A stretch of DNA of 6,661 bases, from contig QFOL01000221.1 of NCBI GenBank assembly GCA_003241215.1, positions 1 through 6,661 of the forward strand, given 5' to 3'. How positions within the stretch are numbered: the first letter of the stretch is position 1; each line of letters opens with the position of its first letter. Position numbers and translations under genes: made by a program. Of the stretch, positions 1-5,681 are shown piece by piece. A model generated the notes under the pieces. It saw nothing but the letters and a program-made list of their open reading frames with translations, had not been told where the DNA came from and ran no database searches. This stretch comes from Agrobacterium fabrum. GTDB lineage: Bacteria; Pseudomonadota; Alphaproteobacteria; Rhizobiales; Rhizobiaceae.

Positions 1-238
1 ATCCTCTTCCCAGGCACGCCGCCCGTTCCACCGCCGTCGCAAGACGTGCCCCTTCTCCGGCGCCAACGCTCCGAAGATCGACTACAAGGACGTACGTCTG
101 CTGCAGCGCTACATTTCCGAGCGCGGCAAGATCGTTCCGTCCCGCATCACGGCCGTTTCCCAGAAGAAGCAGCGCGAACTCGCCCAGGCGATCAAGCGCG
201 CCCGTTTCCTCGGCCTGCTGCCCTACGTCGTAGCGTAA
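1..238 (+). CDS. rpsR: 30S ribosomal protein S18 (5' end cut off by the window)
   Basis: S18 is a small-subunit protein that pairs with S6 on the 16S rRNA platform. Reading the frame that begins at base 2 gives 78 residues up to the TAA at 236-238. Base 1 is the last base of a preceding codon. The visible protein starts [19 protein letters not shown] and ends [10 protein letters not shown]. This includes the basic N-terminal tract, the core '[21 protein letters not shown]', and the conserved '[20 protein letters not shown]' C-terminal helix region. Rhizobial S18 is about 82 residues, so only about four residues and the start codon are missing. In this group rpsR follows rpsF (outside the window) and precedes the DUF2232 gene and rplI. 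Identification is very secure from sequence character alone. Confidence 0.97.
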   Translation, partial: SSSQARRPFHRRRKTCPFSGANAPKIDYKDVRLLQRYISERGKIVPSRITAVSQKKQRELAQAIKRARFLGLLPYVVA

Positions 239-248
239 TGATTTGAAG

Positions 249-280
249 CGAGGCTGCGTCTCGGCGCGGCCTCGTTTTCT
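249..280 (+). terminator. Terminator-like hairpin downstream of rpsR
   Basis: Bases 249-258 (CGAGGCTGCG) pair with 265-274 (CGCGGCCTCG). This makes a 10-bp stem with one T-G wobble and a 6-base loop, TCTCGG, followed by TTTTCT. The stem begins 10 bases after the rpsR stop. The short T-run suggests partial termination or an attenuator rather than a complete stop, since the downstream DUF2232-rplI pair usually belongs to the same ribosomal operon. The structure is seen directly; its activity is inferred. Confidence 0.65.
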
Positions 281-285
281 CCCAT

Positions 286-334
286 GAAGCAACTGACTTT
301 TAATCAGTAGGTTGCGAGCTAAAATCCTTCCGCG
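286..334 (+). pseudogene. tRNA-Lys(UUU)-like 3' fragment, degenerate
   Basis: Bases 292-296 (ACTGA) and 304-308 (TCAGT) form a perfect 5-bp anticodon-type stem. They enclose a 7-base loop, CTTTTAA (297-303), with T at position 33, anticodon TTT (299-301) and A at 37-38. Next comes AGGTT (309-313), a typical 5-base variable loop, then GCGAG (314-318) where the T stem should start. The T loop (319-325, CTAAAAT) lacks the TTC motif. The 3' side of the T stem (326-330) does not pair well, no acceptor stem or CCA follows, and there is no normal D arm upstream. The block around AGCAACTGACTTTTAATCAG looks like the middle of an alphaproteobacterial tRNA-Lys. It is best read as a remnant or tRNA-like element, not a working tRNA gene. 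Possible origins are a decayed duplicate or an old integration scar. Confidence 0.5.
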
Positions 335-345
335 TTGGGCGCGGA
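329..345 (+). other. Short GC-rich hairpin in the rpsR-DUF2232 gap
   Basis: TCCGCG (329-334) and CGCGGA (340-345) form a perfect 6-bp stem around the loop TTGGG. No T-run follows, so it is not a standard terminator. It lies where the acceptor arm of the tRNA-like fragment would be. It may be a processing or stabilising structure, or simply chance in GC-rich DNA. Confidence 0.35.
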
Positions 346-425
346 TCGATGCCATAAAACCCATGTTGGGGATGAGGCTCTCAGGAGCGATCCTCTAACT
401 GCTTAAGTTTCAGCAGGACAGCGAA

Positions 426-1400
426 GTGCAGAAGTTGAACCAGACAGTGCTGATCTCCGGCGTTCTCGCCGGCATATGCGCCGCGTTTCTGACGCTTGGC
501 GCAACGGCACAGTCGTCCCTGTCCTTCCTGCTCTATGCCGGTTCCGCCATGCCGATCTTCATCGCCGGCATGGGCTGGGGCAACCGCGCCGCCATTATCG
601 CCATCATCACCACCGCCCTCATCGGCGCTCTCGTCATGTCGCCGCTTTTCGCGCTGACCATCGCCATTTTCACGCTCATCCCGGCGGGCTGGCTTTCACA
701 TCTTGCCAATCTGGCGCGTCCGGCCTCCGAACTCGGTGGTCCGGAGGACCTGCTCGCCTGGTATCCGCTGTCTGGCATCGTACTGCATCTGTGCATTCTG
801 GTCTCTGTCGCCGTCGTCATCCTCGGTTGGATGATCGGTTACGGTCCCGATCTCGTCGCGCGTCTGATCGACGTGATTATGACCTCGGTTCAGAACAGCG
901 AACCTTTGTTCAAGCCTGATGTCGAGGGACTGGCGCGGACAAAGTCCCTGTTTGTACTGCTGCTGCCGATCGTTCAGGGCGGCCTGTGGGTGATCCTTTT
1001 GTTCGCGGCCTATTATTTCGCAACCCGGCTGGTCGGTTCCTTCGGCAAGGGCCTTCGCCCGCGTGAGGATATCGCTTCCGCGCTGCGCATGCACCGCAAC
1101 GCCATCTTCATTTTTCTGGCCGGCATCGTCGCCATGTTCCTCGGCGGCGTCGCCGCCATGGTCGGCGCTGTCATCTGCGGTACCTTCGGCGCGGGCTTCC
1201 TGATGGCGGGTTACGCCTCGCTGCACAAGCGCGCCCGCGGCAAGGACTGGCGGCTGCCGGTTCTCATTCTCGCATATCTCTCGGCGGTCTTTGTCTTTCC
1301 GCTGTTCATCATTCTCGTGTTCGGCTTGAGCGACGTGCGCAGCACGATCTCGCTGACGCCTGCACGGAAAACCGACAATACGAACGAAACCAACAACTAG
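426..1400 (+). CDS. DUF2232 family polytopic inner-membrane protein, function unknown
   Basis: A 324-residue, very hydrophobic protein with about eight predicted membrane segments near residues 7-25, 32-50, 54-71, 73-91, 115-137, 174-200, 225-265 (probably two) and 276-299. A soluble loop covers roughly 138-172, and the hydrophilic C-terminal tail is rich in Asn and Thr. The start is a GTG, supported by AGGA at 415-418, seven bases upstream; the protein begins [17 protein letters not shown] place it in the DUF2232 (YybS-like) family because of its composition and its position between rpsR and rplI, where rhizobial genomes carry such a gene. Biochemical function is not established. The multi-helix fold recalls small-molecule transporters or ECF S-components, but no ATPase or transmembrane partner is nearby. 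rplI starts 14 bases after its stop, so the two are almost certainly co-transcribed. No broken motif or frameshift is visible. Confidence 0.88.
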   Translation: MQKLNQTVLISGVLAGICAAFLTLGATAQSSLSFLLYAGSAMPIFIAGMGWGNRAAIIAIITTALIGALVMSPLFALTIAIFTLIPAGWLSHLANLARPASELGGPEDLLAWYPLSGIVLHLCILVSVAVVILGWMIGYGPDLVARLIDVIMTSVQNSEPLFKPDVEGLARTKSLFVLLLPIVQGGLWVILLFAAYYFATRLVGSFGKGLRPREDIASALRMHRNAIFIFLAGIVAMFLGGVAAMVGAVICGTFGAGFLMAGYASLHKRARGKDWRLPVLILAYLSAVFVFPLFIILVFGLSDVRSTISLTPARKTDNTNETNN

Positions 1401-1406
1401 AAAGGA
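1401..1406 (+). promoter_or_regulatory. Ribosome binding site of rplI
   Basis: AAAGGA lies directly after the TAG of the membrane protein gene and 8 bases before the ATG at 1415. It fixes the L9 start and shows that translation re-starts within a few bases of the upstream stop. Confidence 0.75.
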
Positions 1407-1414
1407 TCAAGAAG

Positions 1415-1990
1415 ATGGACGTTATTCTTCTCGAACGCATCAACAAGCTCGGCCAGATGGGCGAAACCGTCAAGGTTCGCGACGGTTACGCCCGTAACTT
1501 CCTGCTGCCGCAGGGCAAGGCGCTGCGCGCCAACGCCGCCAACAAGGCACGTTTCGAAACCGAGCGCGCAACGCTCGAAGCCCGTAACCTCGAGCGCAAG
1601 TCGGAAGCCCAGAAGGTTGCCGAGGCTCTCGAAGGCAAGTCCTTCATCGTCGTCCGTTCGGCTGGTGAAACCGGCCAGCTCTACGGTTCTGTCGCTGCCC
1701 GCGACGTCGTTGAAATCCTCGGCGCCGAAGGCTTCAACATCGGCCGCAACCAGGTTGAACTGAACACGCCGATCAAGACCATCGGTCTGCACAACGTTAC
1801 GCTCCACCTGCATGCCGAAGTCGAGCTGCAGGTTGAGCTGAACGTTGCCCGTTCGGCTGAAGAAGCAGAACGTCAGGCCAAGGGCGAAAGCCTCACCTCC
1901 GCCGACGCCATCTACGGCGTTGACGAAGACGCGCTGCGTCCGGAAGACTTCTTCGATCCGGAAGCTGACCGCGACGGCGACGACGAGTAA
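1415..1990 (+). CDS. rplI: 50S ribosomal protein L9
   Basis: L9 binds 23S rRNA through its N-terminal domain at the base of the L1 stalk and helps suppress frameshifting. The 191-residue protein begins [19 protein letters not shown]. It carries the L9 signature at residues 13-40: G-Q-M-G, then [16 protein letters not shown]. A long charged connecting helix spans about residues 41-75, and the C-terminal domain about 76-150 (GQLYGSV, then the '[14 protein letters not shown]' strand). E. coli L9 has 149 residues. The extra ~40 residues form an acidic tail ending in [14 protein letters not shown], a feature I associate with rhizobial L9 proteins. The start is set by AAAGGA 8 bases upstream. It is the last gene of the ribosomal cluster and is followed by a strong terminator. 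Confidence 0.97.
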   Translation: MDVILLERINKLGQMGETVKVRDGYARNFLLPQGKALRANAANKARFETERATLEARNLERKSEAQKVAEALEGKSFIVVRSAGETGQLYGSVAARDVVEILGAEGFNIGRNQVELNTPIKTIGLHNVTLHLHAEVELQVELNVARSAEEAERQAKGESLTSADAIYGVDEDALRPEDFFDPEADRDGDDE

Positions 1991-1996
1991 TAGTTT

Positions 1997-2009
1997 GGCC
2001 TTGCGGCCA
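1997..2009 (+). other. Small hairpin just after rplI
   Basis: GGCC (1997-2000) and GGCC (2005-2008), extended by T1996-A2009, form a short stem around TTGC. It sits between the rplI stop and the main terminator and may protect the mRNA 3' end, but it could be incidental. Confidence 0.3.
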
Positions 2010-2013
2010 TAAG

Positions 2014-2045
2014 AAAACCCCGGATGGCGACATCCGGGGTTTTTT
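2014..2045 (+). terminator. Strong rho-independent terminator after rplI, probably bidirectional
   Basis: CCCCGGATG (2018-2026) pairs perfectly with CATCCGGGG (2031-2039) around the tetraloop GCGA, a stable GNRA loop. AAAA (2014-2017) can pair with the first T's of the run at 2040-2045, giving up to 13 bp. The flanking A-run and T-run mean it can also stop transcription arriving on the minus strand from the efflux operon. The position, 24 bases after the rplI stop, fits the end of the rpsR-rplI operon. Confidence 0.93.
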
Positions 2046-2071
2046 GTTGGGTTGAATTCGCGAAGGAATAC

Positions 2072-2221
2072 CCCCTCTGCCCTGCCGGGCATCTCCCCCT
2101 CAAGGGGGGAGATCGGCAGGAAGCGCTACCACCACTTCATTCGCAAACGTTGAGATGGGCGAGACCTAACCGCGAGTCGATCTCCCCCCTTGAGGGGGAG
2201 ATGTCCGGCAGGACAGAGGGG
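2072..2221. repeat. RIME-like palindromic intergenic mosaic element
   Basis: The arms 2072-2115 and 2178-2221 are inverted repeats of 44 bases with only about two mismatches, separated by 62 bases. Each arm contains its own hairpin: ATCTCCCCC pairs with GGGGGAGAT around the turn TCAA at 2091-2113, with an equivalent in the right arm. Each arm also carries a CTGCCGG-type block at its outer end. Short intergenic repeats with two large palindromes and this C-rich/G-rich core are described from rhizobia as RIME elements. There is no ORF or transposase, so it would be non-autonomous. It lies in the convergent gap between the rplI terminator and the end of the efflux operon, where an insertion is harmless. 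When transcribed it would fold strongly and could protect the 3' end of the efflux mRNA. The structure is seen directly; the family name is from recall. Confidence 0.75.
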
Positions 2222-2250
2222 AGTGCCTCTCGGCAAACTCCACCGCCAGA

Positions 2251-3318
2251 CTACTTCGCCGCCGTCTCCGCCCCTTCCGGCGCCACGCTCTTGTCCACAT
2301 GCACTACCACCGACATGCCCGGCGAAAGCTCCGCCGCCAGCGGCTGATCGGCATCGATGGCGATCCGCACGCCGAGGCGCTGGGCGATCTTCACGAAATT
2401 ACCCGTCGCATTGTCGGGCTTGATGACGGCGAATTCCGAACCCGTGGCGGGCGAGAAGCGTTCGACACGGCCGGTCAGCTTGCGGCGATGCAGGGCGTCC
2501 ACCGAGATCGTCACCGGCTGGCCGACCTGCATGCCGGCAAGCTGGGATTCCTTGAAATTAGCGATAACCCAGACATCATGGGGCACAACGGCCATCAGCT
2601 GCGTGCCGGCGGTGACATATTGGCCGGTACGCACGCCAATTTCACCGAGCCTGCCGTCCACGGGCGCATGGATTTCAGTATTGGCCAGATCGATCCGGGC
2701 GAGCTCGACGGCGGCTTCGGCATTGGCGACGGCCGCCTGCAGCGAGCTGCGGTTGACGATGATGGTCTGCAGATCCTGCCGCGAAACCTCAAGCGCCGCC
2801 TTGGCCTGCGACAGCGACGCCCTCGCCTTTTCCAGTGCGGCATGGGCCTCCTCCTGGAGGCTGGAGGTTCCGACGCCGCTTTTGATGAGATTGTCCTGCC
2901 GGTCGGATGCGAACTGCGCCTGTTTCAGCGACGCCTCGGCGCTGTCGACCGCCGCCTGGCTGGAAAGAATATTGGCATTGGCGGCATTTTCCTGCTGGCG
3001 GGAATTATCGAGCGCCGCTTTCTGCGTATCGAGTGTGGCTTCCGCCTGCGCCTGCTTCTGGCGATAGATGCGGTCGTCGATCTTCGCCAGCAACGCGCCC
3101 TGCTTCACTTCCTGGTAATCCTTCACCGGCACATCCACGACATAGCCGCTGACCTGCGGGCTCATGGTGGTCACGTAACCGCGCACAAAGGCGTTGTCGG
3201 TCATTTCGACGGTGGAGAGAAACGGCGGCAGCCGCCAGGCGTAAAGCACCAGCGCCACACCGGCGAGGCCGCCGAGCAGCACGAGAATGGAAACGGGGGT
3301 AAAAAACTTCTTCAGCAT
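2251..3318 (-). CDS. EmrA-like HlyD family periplasmic adaptor subunit of efflux pump
   Basis: A 355-residue membrane fusion protein that links an inner-membrane pump to an outer-membrane channel. One N-terminal membrane anchor lies at residues 9-29, followed by the family motif around MTDNAFVRGYV (39-49). The first half of a lipoyl/barrel-sandwich domain is at about 45-85 (SPQVSGYV...VKQGALLAKID). A long Ala/Gln/Glu-rich coiled-coil hairpin covers about 86-212. The second lipoyl half is at 213-246 (IHAPVDGRLGEIGVRTGQYV), and a beta-barrel domain runs to about 342 (VIANFKESQLAGMQVGQPV). The length is normal for EmrA-type adaptors (E. coli EmrA has about 390 residues). The ATG start is 18 bases after the pump gene's stop. 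The upstream Shine-Dalgarno is weak (AAGAG), so translational coupling to the pump is likely. The pump-then-adaptor order is the reverse of E. coli emrAB. Substrate is unknown. Confidence 0.93.
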   Translation of the reverse strand: MLKKFFTPVSILVLLGGLAGVALVLYAWRLPPFLSTVEMTDNAFVRGYVTTMSPQVSGYVVDVPVKDYQEVKQGALLAKIDDRIYRQKQAQAEATLDTQKAALDNSRQQENAANANILSSQAAVDSAEASLKQAQFASDRQDNLIKSGVGTSSLQEEAHAALEKARASLSQAKAALEVSRQDLQTIIVNRSSLQAAVANAEAAVELARIDLANTEIHAPVDGRLGEIGVRTGQYVTAGTQLMAVVPHDVWVIANFKESQLAGMQVGQPVTISVDALHRRKLTGRVERFSPATGSEFAVIKPDNATGNFVKIAQRLGVRIAIDADQPLAAELSPGMSVVVHVDKSVAPEGAETAAK

Positions 3319-3336
3319 TTTGTCACTCTTGGAGGT

Positions 3337-5088
3337 TCAAGACTGTGGCGCCGGCGCGGCATCGACATTATTCCCCGAAAGGAATGGGCGGATGCGCAAC
3401 CATGCAAGGTGGATCAAAAGCGCGATGAGCGCCAGCGCGGAAACGACCGAGATCAGCAGGAACGTATCGTTGTAGGCAAGCACATAGGCCTGCCGGCTGA
3501 CCTGCTGGCCAAGCAGCGACAGCCCTTCCGCCTTCAGCAGCGCCGGATCGGTGATGACGTGGCTGTAGGCGCCGGAAAGCTGCGATACGCGCTGGGCGAC
3601 CAAGGGATTGGTGAGCAGGATATTTTCCACCAGAACATTGGAATGGAATTTTTCCCGCAGCGTTACGAAACTGCCAAGCAGGCCGGTCATCAGCATCGAG
3701 CCGGTGATCTGCGTGAACAGGAAGATGGTGATGAAATTCACCAGATAGGGCGCACCCCGGGCCAGCGCCGCCGCAAAGCCCTTGGACATGACCGGCGGCA
3801 GGAACATGGCGGCGCCAAAGGCGATCATCATCTGGCTGAGATACATCTGTTCCGGCCGCGTCAGGTCGTTGGACTGACTGTCCATGAACGAGCCGGCCGC
3901 AATCAGTATCAGGGCAATCACATGGGCCGTGTCGACATATTTTGTCAGCATCAGCCAGGCGCAGGCAGCGCCGCCGAGCACGGTGGCGAGAAGCACCAGC
4001 CCGTAAAGCGTGGTCGTCTGGTCGTTCAGCAATCCGAGCTGCTGATAGAAGCTGACCGCCGTGGAGGATTGTTCCGACGAGACCGCCCGGTAGACCAAGA
4101 GCACGGCCATGGCGTGCAGGTTGGTCTTGGAGAAAATCCAGCGCAGATCGAGCAGCGGGTTCTTGCGTGGCAGTTCGATGAAGGCCATCAGCGTCAGAAG
4201 CGCGATGGATGTCGCCAGAAGAACGCCCAGCCACCATGTTTCGAACCACCAGTAGAACCGGCCGAGCGTCAGCATCACCGCGAGACAGCCAAGACCGCCC
4301 GCAAACAGCAGATAGCTCAGAATATCCATGCGCTCGATGACTTTTGCGCGCGGCGGCGGTGTGACCTTGAGGACGTAGATCATCGCGAAGGAAATCAGCG
4401 CGAAACCCACCTCCATGGAATAGAGCGTATTCCAGCCGTCGACTGCCAGGAGCGTGGGCGAGACGATGCGCGCCAGCGGCGCCGACAGCAACGTGCCTGT
4501 AAGCGCGATGCTGAAGCCGAGCGAGAATTTCCGCGCAGGCGGAAAGGCCTCCAGAATGTAGAGAAAGCCAAGCGACGAAATCGGCGCCGCCGCCATGCCG
4601 CTGACGAAGCGGATGACGATGGCCGAATGCAAATCCGTCACGAAGAGGTTCAGACAGGAAGCGACCACGAAAACGATGATCGAAACTTCGGCGAAGGGCC
4701 GTAGCCCATATTGCGCCCGCACCTTGAAAAGCGCGATGGAGAAGGTGGCATAGGGGGCCATATAGGCGGCGGAAAGCCAGGCGACTTCCGCCACCGTCGC
4801 GGAAAACTCGCCCTGCAGCTGGTAGATATTGGCCATGACGAGGTTCATGCCCAACCCTTGCGTGATGAAGAAGGACAGGCCTGCGAAGATGAAGCAGAGC
4901 CTCTGCCACAAGGGCCGCTCCAGCGGCTGAGGTGCGGCGGGCGCAGCAGGTTCCGTCGCGCTCTCGCCCGCGCCGGAAGCGCTCACCGGCGCCGCGGGTT
5001 CTGCTGCCGGAAGGGCGGCCGGCTTGGCATTCGCCTCGGCATTTTCGGAAGCGGCTCCATCCGTTGTCTGCGGCAACAGGGTGCTCAC
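3337..5088 (-). CDS. EmrB-like DHA2 family MFS efflux permease (14 TM)
   Basis: A 583-residue drug:H+ antiporter-type protein of the major facilitator superfamily. After a soluble N-terminus of about 57 residues, hydrophobic segments begin at about residue 62 and total around 14, the last at about 542-564. The large loop before the final helix (about 482-538) ends in 'RQAYVLAYNDTFLL', which matches the typical EmrB-family pre-TM14 sequence. The motif A region (FKVRAQYGLRPF, 121-132) and the antiporter motif C region (TGTLLSAPLARIVSP, 197-211) are recognisable but divergent. The N-terminal extension is rich in Ala, Pro and Glu. The GTG start at 5088-5086 overlaps the repressor stop as GTGA (4 bases), so translation is coupled. 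It would work with the adaptor gene downstream and an outer-membrane channel not present here. Family assignment is firm; substrate is not predictable from sequence. Confidence 0.92.
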   Translation of the reverse strand: MSTLLPQTTDGAASENAEANAKPAALPAAEPAAPVSASGAGESATEPAAPAAPQPLERPLWQRLCFIFAGLSFFITQGLGMNLVMANIYQLQGEFSATVAEVAWLSAAYMAPYATFSIALFKVRAQYGLRPFAEVSIIVFVVASCLNLFVTDLHSAIVIRFVSGMAAAPISSLGFLYILEAFPPARKFSLGFSIALTGTLLSAPLARIVSPTLLAVDGWNTLYSMEVGFALISFAMIYVLKVTPPPRAKVIERMDILSYLLFAGGLGCLAVMLTLGRFYWWFETWWLGVLLATSIALLTLMAFIELPRKNPLLDLRWIFSKTNLHAMAVLLVYRAVSSEQSSTAVSFYQQLGLLNDQTTTLYGLVLLATVLGGAACAWLMLTKYVDTAHVIALILIAAGSFMDSQSNDLTRPEQMYLSQMMIAFGAAMFLPPVMSKGFAAALARGAPYLVNFITIFLFTQITGSMLMTGLLGSFVTLREKFHSNVLVENILLTNPLVAQRVSQLSGAYSHVITDPALLKAEGLSLLGQQVSRQAYVLAYNDTFLLISVVSALALIALLIHLAWLRIRPFLSGNNVDAAPAPQS

Positions 5089-5540
5089 GATTGCGCCCTC
5101 TCGACCGCCAGATTTTGCAGATTGGCAGAAAGTCGCCGCATCACGTTCAGGGCCATGGCCAGCTCCTGAGAGGAAATATCGGCGGTAATCTCCGAGCGCA
5201 GCGACTTTGCTACCGCCTGCACCGTCTCGGAGGTCTTCTCGCCCTCATCCGTCATGTGGATGCGTTTGGCGCGGCGGTCGTTTTCATCGGAGCGGCGCTC
5301 GATGAGATTCTGTTTCTCCATACCGTCGAGTACCCGCACCAGCGTCGGCGTTTCGATTTCCATCTCCTCGGCAAGCTCCGTCTGCGTCAGCGGCCCACGG
5401 CGCGACAGCGCAAAAAGCGCCCGCGCCCGCGCCAGCGTCAGTCCGCTTTCCCCTACCCGCGCATCGAAAAACGCGCGCAGTTTGCGGGTGAAAGCGGAGA
5501 CTTCATCCAGAAGCTGTTCCTTGTCGGTCTCGCGGGACAT
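5085..5540 (-). CDS. MarR family transcriptional regulator, likely repressor of the efflux operon
   Basis: A 151-residue winged-helix protein from the ATG at 5540-5538, beginning MSRETDKEQLLDEVSAF. Helix-turn-helix residues are about 49-77 (GPLTQTELAEEMEIETPTLVRVLDGME). The beta-wing at about 82-100 carries the family signature DENDRRAKRIHMTDEG, with the D-x-x-DRR pattern. N- and C-terminal helices form the dimer interface. The protein has no cysteine, so thiol oxidation cannot be the switch; ligand binding is more likely. I chose the ATG at 5540 because AAGG lies 9 bases upstream. A GTG at 5564 would add eight residues but lies inside the presumed operator and lacks a good Shine-Dalgarno. 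The gene is first in the operon and overlaps the pump gene by 4 bases, as expected for a local repressor that also controls itself. Confidence 0.92.
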   Translation of the reverse strand: MSRETDKEQLLDEVSAFTRKLRAFFDARVGESGLTLARARALFALSRRGPLTQTELAEEMEIETPTLVRVLDGMEKQNLIERRSDENDRRAKRIHMTDEGEKTSETVQAVAKSLRSEITADISSQELAMALNVMRRLSANLQNLAVERAQS

Positions 5541-5553
5541 GTCAGCAAGCCTT

Positions 5554-5573
5554 ATAATTAGCACACTACTTAT
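5554..5573. promoter_or_regulatory. Candidate MarR operator, 20-bp imperfect palindrome
   Basis: ATAATTAG (5554-5561) and CTACTTAT (5566-5573) are inverted repeats matching at 7 of 8 positions around CACA. Size, AT-richness and position fit MarR-family operators. It begins 14 bases upstream of the repressor start codon and just inside the predicted transcription start, so a bound dimer would block initiation or early elongation. Palindrome seen; binding inferred. Confidence 0.6.
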
Positions 5574-5581
5574 TTTCTGCC

Positions 5582-5610
5582 TATTTATTCGTAAGCCTGA
5601 TGATTTTCAA
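5582..5610 (-). promoter_or_regulatory. Candidate promoter of the marR-efflux operon
   Basis: On the minus strand TTGAAA (complement of 5605-5610) is followed after 17 bases by TAAATA (complement of 5582-5587). These make reasonable -35 and -10 boxes for the housekeeping sigma factor. Transcription would start near 5575, directly next to the palindrome at 5554-5573, and give a leader of about 35 bases. AT-rich sequence here contrasts with its GC-rich surroundings. Confidence 0.45.
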
Positions 5611-5628
5611 GTTTCTTTCATGCCGGGT

Positions 5629-5653
5629 CTGCCATGCGGTAAACTCATGGCAG
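5629..5653. repeat. Perfect 8-bp inverted repeat
   Basis: CTGCCATG (5629-5636) and CATGGCAG (5646-5653) are perfect inverted repeats with a 9-base spacer. It lies just upstream of the predicted marR -35 box and about 200 bases upstream of dnaB. It could be a regulator site or an RNA hairpin in the dnaB leader. No specific protein can be named. Confidence 0.5.
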
Positions 5654-5663
5654 CGAATCACCT

Positions 5664-5681
5664 TGCCGGAAGAGTCCGGCA
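5664..5681. other. Perfect 7-bp hairpin between marR and dnaB
   Basis: TGCCGGA (5664-5670) and TCCGGCA (5675-5681) form a perfect stem with the loop AGAG. On the plus strand it is followed by TCTTG, too few T's for a standard terminator. Part of its right arm can instead pair with ATGCCGG at 5620-5626, so two exclusive folds are possible. Confidence 0.45.

Noticed and set aside
266..340. A functional tRNA-Lys gene
   Set aside because: Only the anticodon arm and variable loop are intact. The D arm, T-loop consensus and acceptor stem are missing or do not pair, so at most it is a remnant.
696..1226. A 176-residue minus-strand frame inside the DUF2232 gene
   Set aside because: Composition (His, Asp, Gln, Arg rich) is that of a complement-strand shadow; there is no ribosome binding site or independent context.
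1397..2092. A 231-residue minus-strand frame across rplI and its terminator
   Set aside because: It runs antisense through the whole of L9 and reads through a strong terminator, so it is a shadow.
2072..2221. CRISPR array or insertion sequence
   Set aside because: There are only two arms, inverted rather than direct, with no regular spacers and no transposase frame, so a palindromic mosaic repeat fits better.
2024..2423. Short plus-strand frames (107 and 77 residues) over the repeat element
   Set aside because: They translate the palindromic repeat and the antisense end of the adaptor gene. The repeated 'RGRCPAGQRG'-type peptide merely reflects the inverted repeat.
2299..4704. An 801-residue open frame on the plus strand across the efflux operon
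   Set aside because: It is antisense to the adaptor and pump genes, which have clear family motifs. The translation is rich in Arg, Gln, His and Gly with no domain features, typical of a shadow frame in GC-rich DNA with strong third-position bias.
3368..4909. A 513-residue minus-strand frame inside the pump gene
   Set aside because: It is an alternative frame of the pump gene, Arg/Ala/His-rich with no membrane segments or recognisable motif.
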